Positions 1-9,832 of a DNA stretch of 31,349 nucleotides are shown here, piece by piece. The position numbers were made by a program, and so were the translations under genes. This DNA is from CAZGSN01 sp964371655 (GTDB taxonomy: Bacteria > Desulfobacterota > Binatia > HRBIN30), in NCBI GenBank assembly GCA_964371655.1, contig CAYJOD010000076.1:1-31349 (forward strand), in the 5' to 3' direction. The notes beneath the pieces are model-generated. The model saw only the letters and a list, made by a program, of their open reading frames with translations. It had not been told where the DNA came from and made no database searches. How positions within the stretch are numbered: the first letter of the stretch is position 1; every line of letters starts with the position of its first letter.

Positions 1-1
1 C

Positions 2-46
2 GAATCCGCGTCCATCCGTGTTCATCCGCGGTTCCAATTGAGGCTT
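2..46. repeat. Dispersed repeat, family A (single arm)
   Basis: The window opens in a copy of a repeat built on short words such as CATCCGTG, CATCCGCG and GGTTCCAATTG. Related arms occur at 814-845, 3636-3805 (as a full inverted pair) and 18099-18271 (inverted pair). It is non-coding; the ORFs through it are by-products of the repeat. Only one arm is visible because the window starts here. Confidence 0.7.
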
Positions 47-116
47 TCAGGCTCAACGCTTACGCCTCACGTCCGCCGCACGGATCCACAGTGTGGGCGC
101 TTCCGCGCCGCGGTTC

Positions 117-162
117 CCTCACCCGAACCCTCTCCCGCAGGTAATGCGGGAGAGGGGAGCTT
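117..162. repeat. Dispersed palindromic repeat, family B
   Basis: The unit begins CCCTCACCCGAACCCTCTCC and closes with a short inverted copy, GCGGGAGAGGGGAGC. The arms CTCTCCCGCA and TGCGGGAGAG can form a hairpin. Closely similar copies lie at 2326-2372, 3931-3982 and 9161-9271, and a shorter one at 2055-2089. This is a REP-like intergenic element, not coding sequence. Confidence 0.8.
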
Positions 163-264
163 CATGGCCAGAGGACATCCCCACACGCCGGCAAGAGGCC
201 CCGGGGCACGGTGCCCCAGCTTGCCCCAGTTGCACGGAATGTTGTACCTCGATTCCCACAACAG

Positions 265-807
265 ATGGCATCGATACAAGACTTCCTGCGGAACCCGATT
301 CGACCGAGTCGCACCCGGAGCACCGCCTTGCTGTTGCTCAAGTCGATGCTCAACGCCGTGCTCTTCTTCGCCGTATTTATGATCGCGTTGCCGTGGATCG
401 CCGATCGGGCGCTGCCGGCAGCGCTGCCGGTGCCCGCGCTCTTGCAAACCTGGGTCGCCGGCACACTGGCGCTCGTCGGTGTCGTGACCTGGATGGTTTG
501 CCTCGACACGTTCAGCCGCGTCGGACACGGTACGCCGCTGCCGCTCGATGCCCCACGCAACTTGGTACGCACCGGCCTCTTTGGGGTGATTCGCAACCCC
601 ATCATCCTGGCCGAGCTGTTCGTGATCTGGGCCGAGGCGCTGTACGTGGCAAGCCTGGGCGTCGGGCTCTACGCCATCGCCATGAGCGTGCTGGCTCACC
701 TCGCCGTGGTTCGTGTCGAAGAGCCAGAGCTGCGCAGCCGCTTTGGAGCGGAGTACGACGAGTACTGCCGCGACGTACCGCGCTGGATACCGCGGCTGCG
801 GTGGTGA
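265..807 (+). CDS. Isoprenylcysteine carboxyl methyltransferase (ICMT)-like membrane methyltransferase
   Basis: A protein of about 180 residues with several hydrophobic segments, followed by a C-terminal block typical of the ICMT / phospholipid methyltransferase superfamily. That block contains LVRTGLFGVIRNPI, a hydrophobic stretch and an ending EEPELRSRFGAEYDEYCRDV. In this superfamily the RNP-type turn and the C-terminal Glu/Tyr-rich motif form part of the SAM-binding site. It probably methylates a lipid or small hydrophobic substrate in the inner membrane; the substrate cannot be read from the sequence. I chose the ATG at 265, in front of MASIQDFLRN. A longer frame opens at 211, but its extra 18 residues run through repeat-flanking sequence. 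The gene stands alone, convergent with the phosphotransferase gene at 923-1987 and separated from it by repeats. Confidence 0.75.
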   Translation: MASIQDFLRNPIRPSRTRSTALLLLKSMLNAVLFFAVFMIALPWIADRALPAALPVPALLQTWVAGTLALVGVVTWMVCLDTFSRVGHGTPLPLDAPRNLVRTGLFGVIRNPIILAELFVIWAEALYVASLGVGLYAIAMSVLAHLAVVRVEEPELRSRFGAEYDEYCRDVPRWIPRLRW

Positions 808-813
808 GCCGGG

Positions 814-903
814 GCACCTCGGTTGGAACCACGGATTCCACCGAATGGTGGGGCAGGCCTCCGTGCCTGCCCAGCGGCGCAGGCAGGGACGCCTGCGCCA
901 CCA
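814..903. repeat. Family A arm followed by a GGCAGGC palindrome (family F)
   Basis: Positions 814-845 carry a family A arm (GGTTGGAACCACGGATTCCA). Directly after it, 846-903 holds a different imperfect palindrome, with GTGGGGCAGGCCTCCGTGCC facing GGCAGGGACGCCTGCGCCAC. The two lie in the 115-bp gap between the convergent ends of the ICMT-like and phosphotransferase genes, so they could act as a transcription barrier. Confidence 0.6.
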
Positions 904-922
904 GGTCTGCATTTCTTCTCAC

Positions 923-1987
923 TTACGCGAGCATCTTCTCCAACAGCTGGGTGACGATGTTGTTGCTCTCGAGCTCGGAGTCCGGCGGCAGGACGTCGTA
1001 GGCGATCATCATCTGCGCGACGCGCATCATGATGACGGCGAAGCGGAAGCCGGCGAAGATTTCGTAGAACTCCAGGTGGCGGACGCGACGGCCCATCAGC
1101 TCTTCATAGCGAGCGATGGTTTCCTCGCGACTCGGGAAGCCGGGCAAGCGCTCGGTCATGATGCCTTCGCTGTGGTGACGATCGAGGAAGAGCCACCACG
1201 CCAGGTCTTGCTCCGGATTGCCGAGCGTCACCATCTCCCAGTCGAGCACCGCTTGGCACTTGCCGTCGCGGAAGATCATGTTGCCGATGCGCGAGTCACC
1301 CCAGCACAGCGCCAGCGGCTCGTCGCCGGGCAGATGCGTCTTGATCCATCCTAAGGCGCGCTCCGCAAGCGGATGCGGGCGCCCGCGTGCGGCCCATACC
1401 AGATAGTTTTCGTAATACCGTATCTGTTGCGCCAACCCGGTGGCACCGCGGCGCGGCTGGTCGAGAAAACCAAACCCTAACTTCCGCCAATCGAGCTTGT
1501 GGATGCGAGTGAGGACCGCCAACCCGTCCAGCCACAGCGAGCGCCGCTCCTCGGGCGAAATCTCAGTCACCCAGCCAGCGACATGATACGGCGGGTTATC
1601 GCCGGGGATGCGACCTTCGATCTTACTCATCAGATAGAAAGGCGCGCCGAAGACGCCGCCGGCATTTTCGAACCAGTACACCCGCGGCACCGGGACCGTG
1701 CTGTTCTCGCCGAGGATCTTCATCACCGTGAACTGTCGCTCGAGGTCGTACTCCGGAAAGATCGCGTAGCCGCTGGGTTCGATGCGCACCACGAATCCCT
1801 GCTGGTGCTCGGCGCCGTCTTCGCGCCAGCTCAGATCAAAGAGCAGCGTATCATTAGAGAAGCCGGTCGCCGCGGGCGCAGCCAGGTTGGCGATCTGCAG
1901 ATCGGCGGCGCGCGGCATCTTGCCCGTCAGCCAAGCGATCAGTTGTTGTTTTGTTTGTTCTGGGTCGCGTTGTTGCGGGATCGGCAT
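923..1987 (-). CDS. APH-fold phosphotransferase family protein (ACAD10/11-like)
   Basis: 354 residues, the usual length of the aminoglycoside-phosphotransferase-like family often found with fatty-acid or aromatic acyl-CoA metabolism genes. The nucleotide-binding N-lobe covers roughly residues 35-125. The catalytic loop is CWGDSRIGN (Asp231, Asn236) and the metal-binding segment VLDWEMVTLGNPEQDL (Asp249) follows. The loop has WGD instead of the HGD of true antibiotic kinases, which is usual for this subfamily, so drug resistance is not implied. The ATG at 1987 is preceded by a GAGG ribosome site about 8 nt upstream. It likely phosphorylates a small hydroxylated metabolite in the cytoplasm; the substrate is unknown. 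No operon partner: repeats lie on both sides. Confidence 0.85.
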   Translation of the reverse strand: MPIPQQRDPEQTKQQLIAWLTGKMPRAADLQIANLAAPAATGFSNDTLLFDLSWREDGAEHQQGFVVRIEPSGYAIFPEYDLERQFTVMKILGENSTVPVPRVYWFENAGGVFGAPFYLMSKIEGRIPGDNPPYHVAGWVTEISPEERRSLWLDGLAVLTRIHKLDWRKLGFGFLDQPRRGATGLAQQIRYYENYLVWAARGRPHPLAERALGWIKTHLPGDEPLALCWGDSRIGNMIFRDGKCQAVLDWEMVTLGNPEQDLAWWLFLDRHHSEGIMTERLPGFPSREETIARYEELMGRRVRHLEFYEIFAGFRFAVIMMRVAQMMIAYDVLPPDSELESNNIVTQLLEKMLA

Positions 1988-2508
1988 GGCGAGACCTCAT
2001 TCATTCGATTGCCGGCTGTTGCCGGCAACCGAAGCATCGTCGGTGCTTGCAAGCGCTCCCTCTCCCGCATTACCGCGGGAGAGGAGACTGTCGATAAACT
2101 CGCAACCGTGCTTCGAGACGGCCCCAGAAGATGGGGCCTCCTCAGCACGAACGGAAAAAAGATCAATGAAAGCAAGCCAAGCTCCGTTCGCCCTGAGGAG
2201 CCGCCTTCTTCTGGCGGCGTCTCGAAGGGCGTGTTCGCGAGAAAATCGACACTCCCAGAGGGCGGGGGTGAGGGATCCTATTTCTCTCTCAACGCTTGCT
2301 TCACCCATCCGCACCCACCTCGGTTCCCTCACCCTAACCCTCTCCCGCAAGTAATGCGGGAGAGGGGAGCTGGCTTCAAGCGTCGGCTCAGAATGCTGGG
2401 AAACCGTCGCGGCATAGTAAGATTCTCTCCGCCAGTGGTTTGGGGCGTGGTGCGGCACTCGATTCTCAACGTCCATCGTTTAGGAATTTATGCGCCATTC
2501 GCTGCGAA
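1988..2508. other. Gene-free region with several palindromic repeats
   Basis: About 520 bases without a credible gene. It holds a short family B hairpin at 2055-2089 (CCTCTCCCGC facing GCGGGAGAGG), GC-rich sequence with inverted words around 2120-2270, and a full family B copy at 2326-2372. ORFs that cross it change frame at repeat boundaries and resemble no protein family. The promoter of the phosphotransferase gene must lie close to 1990-2050; no clear -35/-10 pair could be picked. Confidence 0.6.
2326..2372. repeat. Dispersed palindromic repeat, family B
   Basis: A near-identical copy of the unit at 117-162: CCCTCACCCTAACCCTCTCC, then CGCAAGTAATGCG as the loop, then GGAGAGGGGAGCT. Even the flanking bases match, since both copies follow CGGTTC. 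Confidence 0.8.
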
Positions 2509-3540
2509 TCATTTTCCCCTCGGCAGAAAATAGTTGAACTCCGTCCACCCGACGATGGGCTTGCTGCCGTCGTGGGGATGGACGCGAATGAGAGCGCGGC
2601 GGTAGATCGTGCGTTCCGGCGGAACCATCGTGTGGGTGATGTCGATCTCGGCAGCGGAGATCACCTCGATGCGACCGGCAAACTCCGAACTGTCCTCCGC
2701 GGTTACGGCAATCGCACCGGCAAACGGCTTCAGAACGCTGTCGTCGTCGAAGCTCACGTCGAAATGCACGGCGCTGAGCGACTGGCTGAGCTCACGATGC
2801 AGAAACCCGACACCGAGGCGGTTACCGCCGGGGATCCGCACCTCGGCGCATTGCAGGCGCAGGGCTTCGCCGTTGAGAGCCATGACCGTCCACTCGAGAT
2901 TCCACAGCCGCGGTCCCCACGAATGATCGCGCTCGCCGCGGCCTGAGAAGGCGTGGGTCTTCTCTCCCATGCACAGCGAACCCTCGAGAGTGATTGGCTG
3001 CTCGAAGCGGCAGGCGTCGAAGCTCTCGGAGCTGTGGCCGGCGATATTGCTACGACCGGTCGTGTGCGCCGCGCCGATGCCGGCGATATGCAGGTCGGCG
3101 CCCACCGCAAGGATCATGCCGGTGCGTGGTCCGGAGACGACTCGCCCGAAGCCTTCGAATTTCAAGTGGCCGCGGCGCAGCGGATCGACCGCATCGTAGC
3201 TGAAGCGCAAGCCCCAGCCTTCGTAGGCGAGACGCGGCAGCTGCACGTCAGCGAGCGGCAGACGTACCTGTTCGACAACCAGCCACTCGCCGCCCTCGTA
3301 GGCATAAAACCAAACCCAGGCGCGCTTTTGCGCCGGGTGCAGGCCGATGCGGCAATGCCCGGCGATGCTGCCGGTCGCGTCGTACCAATCCCAGAACCAC
3401 GACTCGTTCCACCACTCGAACTTCGGGTCGAACGGATGCATGCCTTCGTCGGCGGGAAGGATTCCAAACTTGGTAAGCTCCTCGATTGTCAGTTCGCCTG
3501 GCACGAATCTCCCTCCAATCCAGCGTCGCGTTTGATGCAC
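2509..3540 (-). CDS. Conserved protein with CrtC/AttH-like (DUF7064/7065-type) fold
   Basis: 343 residues. The protein has no signal peptide or membrane segment and is rich in Trp and Gly. Its central GRGERDHSWGPRLW block, together with LEWTVMALNG, resembles the lipocalin-like AttH / hydroxyneurosporene-synthase (CrtC) superfamily and its DUF7064/DUF7065 relatives. These proteins often lie near fatty-acid, steroid or terpenoid metabolism genes, but their activity is mostly unknown. The start is a GTG at 3540 with no strong ribosome site; the next in-frame Met lies 33 residues into the protein and would lose conserved-looking sequence. It stands alone between two repeat-filled gaps. Family-level assignment only; I make no catalytic claim. 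Confidence 0.6.
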   Translation of the reverse strand: MHQTRRWIGGRFVPGELTIEELTKFGILPADEGMHPFDPKFEWWNESWFWDWYDATGSIAGHCRIGLHPAQKRAWVWFYAYEGGEWLVVEQVRLPLADVQLPRLAYEGWGLRFSYDAVDPLRRGHLKFEGFGRVVSGPRTGMILAVGADLHIAGIGAAHTTGRSNIAGHSSESFDACRFEQPITLEGSLCMGEKTHAFSGRGERDHSWGPRLWNLEWTVMALNGEALRLQCAEVRIPGGNRLGVGFLHRELSQSLSAVHFDVSFDDDSVLKPFAGAIAVTAEDSSEFAGRIEVISAAEIDITHTMVPPERTIYRRALIRVHPHDGSKPIVGWTEFNYFLPRGK

Positions 3541-3635
3541 GCTCTAATCGTCGGTCCGGGAACTACACCAACGCCCGCGCAGCTTCCATGGCGTGGCACG
3601 ATGTGGGTGAAGCGCGACGGCTGAGCCCAAACACA

Positions 3636-3805
3636 TCAATTGGAACCACGGATTCCACGGATGGGCACGGATATGAAAAGGAAAGGCCTTCGTTCGGATC
3701 GGAAGAATTTGTCCGCCAGACTTCTGTGTTGCGGTCCGGCTGTAAGTTGGCGTCGTTGTTCTTCCTTATCCGTGCTGATCCGTGACATCCGTGGTCCCAA
3801 CTGAG
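3636..3805. repeat. Large inverted repeat, family A
   Basis: The left arm starts TCAATTGGAACCACGGATTC. The right arm reads CATCCGTGGTCCCAACTGAG and is an imperfect inverted copy. About 100 bases separate the arms. The transcript could fold into one long hairpin. The same layout recurs at 18099-18271. Confidence 0.75.
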
Positions 3806-3930
3806 CTTTTCCGGCTGAGGCAGCGGAGAACGTACCGAAGAATCGGCGTGAGCCGCTGTCCACGCGGGCCGAAGCTCAGCGCGAATAACGCCCGCGGCCC
3901 AGGGTGTTCGCCTCTCCGAAGGTCCGAAGG

Positions 3931-3982
3931 CCCTCACCCTAACCCTCTCCCGCGCCGGAGTTGGCGCGGGCGAGGGGAGCTG
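3931..3982. repeat. Dispersed palindromic repeat, family B
   Basis: CCCTCACCCTAACCCTCTCC followed by GCGCCGGAGTTGGCGC and GGGCGAGGGGAGCTGG. The loop differs from the other copies while the arms are conserved, as expected if the hairpin structure is what is maintained. Confidence 0.75.
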
Positions 3983-4032
3983 GCGTTCCGGTCCAGCTGG
4001 GAAATCTTCGCGCGCCGATAAGATTTTGAACG

Positions 4033-6078
<2,046 letters not shown>

Positions 6079-6183
6079 CGCGGACTCCTTGAATGAAGCG
6101 AAAAGCTTGTATCGTGAAGCGGGCGGGAATCCCGCCGGCGCGGCTGACTCTAGAACTTAACTTGCTGCGCTCGCAAGCTTGGT

Positions 6184-6281
6184 AGGGACAAAGGGATCAC
6201 GGGGCAAAGGGACAGAGGGAAGAGAGGCTGACAGTCGGTCTTCCCTTGATCCCTGAACCCTTTGTTCCTTGCGCCCCTTGT
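6184..6281. repeat. Inverted repeat, family C (AAGGGATC / GATCCCTT type)
   Basis: The left arm AGGGACAAAGGGATCACGGG and following purine-rich words face CTTCCCTTGATCCCTGAACC and CTTGCGCCCCTTGTG. It lies at the 3' end of the small lipoprotein gene and could terminate its transcription. Other family C copies: 6565-6654, 14751-14841 and 16478-16534. Confidence 0.65.
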
Positions 6282-6300
6282 GCAATCTCCTGGACATTCG

Positions 6301-6528
6301 TCAGTCCGCCGCGTGCAGAGCCGCCAGACGTTCTTTGGCTTTCGCCGCATACTCGCTGCTGGCGTGGTCACGCAGGATGCGCTCGTAGAGCTGGAGGGCA
6401 TGCTCGTGGTTGCTCTGCACCTCCTCGAATTGAGCGGTTTCGTAGAGCTCCTTGGCTTTGTCCGAACAGCCGGCAGAGACGAAGATCAAGGTGATCGAGA
6501 CAGCAAGCAGCCAGTGCTTCATACCCAT
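6301..6528 (-). CDS. Small lipoprotein with a TPR-like repeat
   Basis: 75 residues. The N-terminus MGMKHWLLAVSITLIFVSAG followed by Cys21 is a lipoprotein signal peptide with lipobox SAG-C. The mature part is about 55 residues of amphipathic helix, with ELYETAQFEEVQSNHEHALQ and YERILRDHASSEYAAKAKER, matching one to one-and-a-half tetratricopeptide units. This resembles a minimal BamD/YbgF-type scaffold, but it is far too short to be either. Probably anchored in the inner or outer membrane facing the periplasm. It lies between two inverted repeats and has no clear operon partner. Coding is supported by the signal peptide and by the regular helix pattern. Confidence 0.65.
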   Translation of the reverse strand: MGMKHWLLAVSITLIFVSAGCSDKAKELYETAQFEEVQSNHEHALQLYERILRDHASSEYAAKAKERLAALHAAD

Positions 6529-6564
6529 TGCGGCTACCAGGTTGGGGCGACGGAGACAACACTG

Positions 6565-6654
6565 GGAAGGGATAGAGGGTTCGAGGGATCAAGGGATCGG
6601 AGGCCGAACGTCGCGCCCTCGAACCCTTGAACCCTGGGCTCCTTGAACCCTTGC
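6565..6654. repeat. Inverted repeat, family C
   Basis: GGATAGAGGGTTCGAGGGAT and AAGGGATCGG face GCCCTCGAACCCTTGAACCC and CCTTGAACCCTTG. It lies in the divergent gap between the small lipoprotein gene and the acetolactate synthase gene, so here it cannot simply be a terminator. It may overlap the upstream promoter region of either gene. Confidence 0.65.
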
Positions 6655-6727
6655 ATCACAGCAGTCGCAACCGGCACAGAACTAGGCTAGGTTCGCCGCC
6701 CGAATTCCGACCGACGAGGAGTTACCC

Positions 6728-8581
6728 ATGAGCCCGCTTAAATCCGCCCGCGCCGCGCGCGAGGCATCCCGCACAGCCGCCCCGGTGCACCGACTCGCCG
6801 GGCAGACGATGAAGAACTGCGACATCATCGTGCAAGTGTTGGCGGATGAGGGCGTGGACACGGTGTTCGGCTACAGCGGTGGCGCGATTCTGCCGACCTA
6901 CGACGCGATCTTCCGCTACAACGCCGAGCACGGCAAGGAAGAAGTCCGTCTCATCGTTCCGGCCACCGAGCAGGGCGCCGGTTTCATGGCCGCCGGCTAC
7001 GCGCGCTCGAGCGGGCGCGTCGGCGTTTCCATCGTCACCTCGGGCCCGGGCGCGACCAACTCGGTGACCCCGGTGCGCGACAGCCAAGCCGACTCGGTGC
7101 CGATGATTGTGATCACCGGACAGGTCCCAAGAGCGGCGATGGGCACCGACGCGTTTCAGGAAGCCCCGGTGTTCAACATCATGGCGTCATGCGCCAAGCA
7201 CGTCTTCCTGGTCACCGATGAAACCAAGGTCGAAGCGACGATGCGTAGCGCCTTCGAGATCGCGCGCAGCGGGCGGCCGGGGCCGGTGGTTGTCGACATC
7301 CCGCGTGACGTCCAGCTGGCCACCAGTACCTTCCGCGGTACGGGCTCGCTGACCCTGCGCGGTTACCAGGAGCGCCTCGACGAGCTCAATCGCGCCTTGA
7401 TGTCGGCCGCGGAAGCGGCGGACTTGTTTCGCTTGCTCGAGCACAGCGAGCGGCCGCTTCTGTATGTCGGCGGCGGCGTGATCAACAGCAACGCCGCTCC
7501 CGAGTTGCGCGCCTTCTCCAAGCGCTTCGGGATTCCGGTCGTCACCACCTTGATGGGCATTGGCGCGATCGAAACGACCAGCGACATGGCGCTCAACATG
7601 CTCGGGATGCACGGCGCCGCCTATGCCAACTACGCGGTGGAGGATTGCGACTTCCTGTTCGCCATCGGCTCGCGCTTCGATGATCGCGTCGCCGGTAAGG
7701 TGAAGGAGTTCGCCTCCGGCGCGAAGATCGCGCACCTCGACGTCGACGCCTCCGAGATCGGCAAGGTGAAGAACTTCGATTGGGCCCACGTCTCCGACGC
7801 CAAACGCGGGCTGCAGCAACTGATGCAAGCGGGCAGCGGTTTCAAGAAGGACTTCTCCAAGTGGCGCGCGCGCCTGGCCGAGATGAAGAAGCGACACGCC
7901 TTCAACTACAACCGCGAGTCCGACCAGATTCAGCCGGAGTACGTTCTCGCGCAGCTCAATGAGATCACCCGCGGTGAGGCCTTCGTCAGCACCGGCGTCG
8001 GTCAGCATCAGATGTGGGCGGCGCAGTATCTCGACTTCAGCGAGCCGCGCACGTTCCTGACCTCGGGCAGCATGGGCACCATGGGCTTCGGTCTACCCGC
8101 CGCGATCGGCGCGCAGCTCGCCAACCCGGGCAAGCTCATCATCGACGTCGACGGCGACGGCAGCATCCGCATGAACCTCGGCGAGCTCGAAACTCTGACC
8201 ACGTACGACATCCCGGTGAAGGTGTTACTGCTCAACAACTACGGCGACGGCATGGTGCGACAGTGGCAGGCCCTCTTCTACGCCAACCGTTTCTCGGGTT
8301 CCGACAAGTCCCTGCACAAGAAGGATTTCGTGCGCGCCGCCGAAGCCGACGGCTTCCAGTTCGCCAAACGCGCCGAGACGATCGCCCAGGTCCGTCCGCT
8401 GTTGGAGGAGTTCGTGAAATCCTCCGGCCCGGCGTTTCTCGAGGTCATCGTCGACCAGAGCGCGCACGTTTACCCGATGGTCGGACCCGGCATGAGCTAC
8501 AAGGAAATGCTCACCGGCAAGTACATCGCGAGCCGCGACCAAGCGCTCAGAGACGTCGAGGAGCCGGAGGGGTACTTCTAA
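6728..8581 (+). CDS. ilvB: Acetolactate synthase large (catalytic) subunit
   Basis: 617 residues. This ThDP- and FAD-dependent enzyme condenses two pyruvates to 2-acetolactate (or pyruvate and 2-oxobutyrate) in valine/leucine/isoleucine synthesis. The N-terminal domain has FGYSGGAILPTYDAIF and the catalytic-Glu block PATEQGAGFMAAGYAR. The middle domain has RFDDRVAGKVKEFA. The C-terminal ThDP/Mg site is GDGSIRMNLGELETLT, ending in NN about 26 residues after GDG. FGYSGG replaces the commoner FGYPGG. The ATG at 6728 has a GAGGAG site six bases upstream. A second Met at residue 28 would give the core-only form, so the first 27 residues may be a leader. No regulatory subunit (ilvN) or ilvC follows; a TATCTCG inverted repeat ends the unit. 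Confidence 0.93.
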   Translation: MSPLKSARAAREASRTAAPVHRLAGQTMKNCDIIVQVLADEGVDTVFGYSGGAILPTYDAIFRYNAEHGKEEVRLIVPATEQGAGFMAAGYARSSGRVGVSIVTSGPGATNSVTPVRDSQADSVPMIVITGQVPRAAMGTDAFQEAPVFNIMASCAKHVFLVTDETKVEATMRSAFEIARSGRPGPVVVDIPRDVQLATSTFRGTGSLTLRGYQERLDELNRALMSAAEAADLFRLLEHSERPLLYVGGGVINSNAAPELRAFSKRFGIPVVTTLMGIGAIETTSDMALNMLGMHGAAYANYAVEDCDFLFAIGSRFDDRVAGKVKEFASGAKIAHLDVDASEIGKVKNFDWAHVSDAKRGLQQLMQAGSGFKKDFSKWRARLAEMKKRHAFNYNRESDQIQPEYVLAQLNEITRGEAFVSTGVGQHQMWAAQYLDFSEPRTFLTSGSMGTMGFGLPAAIGAQLANPGKLIIDVDGDGSIRMNLGELETLTTYDIPVKVLLLNNYGDGMVRQWQALFYANRFSGSDKSLHKKDFVRAAEADGFQFAKRAETIAQVRPLLEEFVKSSGPAFLEVIVDQSAHVYPMVGPGMSYKEMLTGKYIASRDQALRDVEEPEGYF

Positions 8582-8593
8582 CCTACAGCTGAC

Positions 8594-8680
8594 GCGTATT
8601 TCGTATCTCGTATCTCGTGAAGCGTATCTCGTTAGGAACCTAGGTCTTACCGAGATACGAGCGACGAGATACGAGATACG
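8594..8680. repeat. Inverted repeat, family D (TATCTCG type)
   Basis: CGTATTTCGTATCTCGTATC and TCGTGAAGCGTATCTCG face CGAGATACGAGCGACGAG and ATACGAGATACG. It fills the gap between the convergent ends of ilvB and the first exbD gene, and is well placed to act as a bidirectional terminator. The arms themselves are made of a short repeated word, TATCTCG. Confidence 0.75.
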
Positions 8681-8682
8681 CT

Positions 8683-9105
8683 TTACGGCGTCGCGTCGAC
8701 CGGCGCCATCAGGGTCGCAATCGTCAACGCACCGCCGGCGCGCGCTTGATCCATCACCTCGACGACAAATCCATAGTCGACCTCGTCGCCGGCATCGAGA
8801 AACAGCACGTGCTCGTCGCGCGCCGCGAACATGCGCCGCAAGCGCTCGGCAAGCTCCGCGAAATCGATGCTGGCGCCGTTGACGGTGATCGAGCGATCGT
8901 CGCCGATCCGCAGCACGAGCGGCGCCGCCGGGTCTTTGACCTCCCGCTTCTCCTGCGTCGGCACATGCACCCAGAAGCGCTTGGTGAGCTGCGGGGTGAT
9001 GACGATGAAGATGATCAGCAGCACCAGGACGACGTCGACCAAGGGTGTGACGTTCATCACCGGCGGCGGCTGCTTGTCGTTGCCGCGACCGACGGTCATC
9101 GCCAT
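8683..9105 (-). CDS. exbD: ExbD/TolR-family energy-transducing protein (copy 1)
   Basis: 140 residues. A short cytoplasmic N-terminus is followed by MNVTPLVDVVLVLLIIFIV, one membrane helix carrying the Asp that conducts protons in ExbD/TolR proteins. A periplasmic domain of about 100 residues follows. With ExbB it forms the proton-driven motor that powers TonB. It is the last gene of the tonB-exbB-exbD-exbD cluster on the minus strand. It is separated from the preceding exbD by 240 bp of repeats, so it may be transcribed on its own. An ATG two codons inside (9099) could also be the start. Confidence 0.9.
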   Translation of the reverse strand: MAMTVGRGNDKQPPPVMNVTPLVDVVLVLLIIFIVITPQLTKRFWVHVPTQEKREVKDPAAPLVLRIGDDRSITVNGASIDFAELAERLRRMFAARDEHVLFLDAGDEVDYGFVVEVMDQARAGGALTIATLMAPVDATP

Positions 9106-9160
9106 GGTGTCGGCTCCAGGAACGTGCGGCCGGCACGGCCGGCCCTACCAGATGGAAGAG

Positions 9161-9271
9161 CCCTCACCCTAACCCTCTCCCAGAGGGAGAGGGGAGCTTG
9201 CATTTCGCCCTCCAGGGAGAGGGGAGCTTGCCTTCCTCCCTCTCCCTCTGGGAGAGGGCCGGGGTGAGGGC
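9161..9271. repeat. Compound family B repeat array
   Basis: CCCTCACCCTAACCCTCTCC plus AGAGGGAGAGGGGAGCTTG is followed by a second GGGAGAGGGGAGCTTGC unit, and then by the inverted form CCCTCTGGGAGAGGGCC and GGGGTGAGGG. Three partial units in both orientations form one large hairpin between the two exbD genes. This is the most elaborate family B copy in the window. Confidence 0.75.
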
Positions 9272-9346
9272 GATCGCTGGGGTACCCAAGTGCTCCCTTT
9301 CGTCTGCGAGCCTGCAACTCATCACAGTGGCCGCGCATCATGACCG

Positions 9347-9832
9347 CTACGATCCGCCCGGGCTGGCCGGTTGCTCTTCCATCGATGCACCCGGCGCGAC
9401 TCGCTCATCGTGACGGTGGCTGACCAGGAACGAGACTCCGGGAAAACCGATCTGGTGGGCGCGGTTGTAGAGCTCGCGGATCTCCTTGTACTTGAGCCTG
9501 GCGTCGGCACGCAGCTCCAAGCGCCGATAGGGGTCGCTCGCATGCGCGGCGCTGAGCTTCTCCGCCGCCGCACTCAGATCGTGAGGCGAGCTGTCGATGT
9601 AATACGCACCGGCGCTGCTCACGGTCACCACCAGCGGCGGTGACGTCGCTTCGCGGTCCGGGTCCGGGTTGAAAATGCCCGGCAGGGTCACCGGGATATC
9701 TTCCTCCAAGCGCGGTGCGACGACCATGAAGATGATCAGCAGGACCAAGACGACGTCGACCAACGGGGTGACGTTCATGTCAGGCGCCACGACGCCCGCG
9801 TGGCGTGCCTGCCAGGCTCGCACCGCCTTCAT
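9347..9832 (-). CDS. exbD: ExbD/TolR-family energy-transducing protein (copy 2)
   Basis: 161 residues. The transmembrane block MNVTPLVDVVLVLLIIFMVV is almost identical to copy 1, including the membrane Asp. The periplasmic domain has diverged, with ADARLKYKEIRELYNRAHQI typical of ExbD. Its ATG overlaps the exbB stop codon (ATGA at 9829-9832), so the two are translationally coupled. Having one ExbB and two unlike ExbD proteins is common in delta-proteobacteria, for example the AglQ-AglR-AglS motor of Myxococcus, where the two paralogues share one complex. That comparison is inference. The last 20 residues are Glu/Pro/Ser-rich and probably disordered. Confidence 0.92.
   Translation of the reverse strand: MKAVRAWQARHAGVVAPDMNVTPLVDVVLVLLIIFMVVAPRLEEDIPVTLPGIFNPDPDREATSPPLVVTVSSAGAYYIDSSPHDLSAAAEKLSAAHASDPYRRLELRADARLKYKEIRELYNRAHQIGFPGVSFLVSHRHDERVAPGASMEEQPASPGGS

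Larger units (their letters stand above)
3541..4032. other. Gene-free region carrying two repeat families
   Basis: About 490 bases without a convincing gene, between two genes on the minus strand. A large family A inverted repeat occupies 3636-3805 and a family B hairpin 3931-3982. The remaining sequence shows nothing recognisable. Confidence 0.6.

Noticed and set aside
67..912. Long minus-strand ORF opposite the ICMT-like gene
   Set aside because: Arg/His/Gly-rich shadow of the real gene and of the repeats on both sides; no protein pattern.
923..1987. Considered as an aminoglycoside resistance kinase
   Set aside because: The catalytic loop is WGDxRxGN, typical of the ACAD10/11-like metabolic subfamily, not of drug-modifying enzymes.
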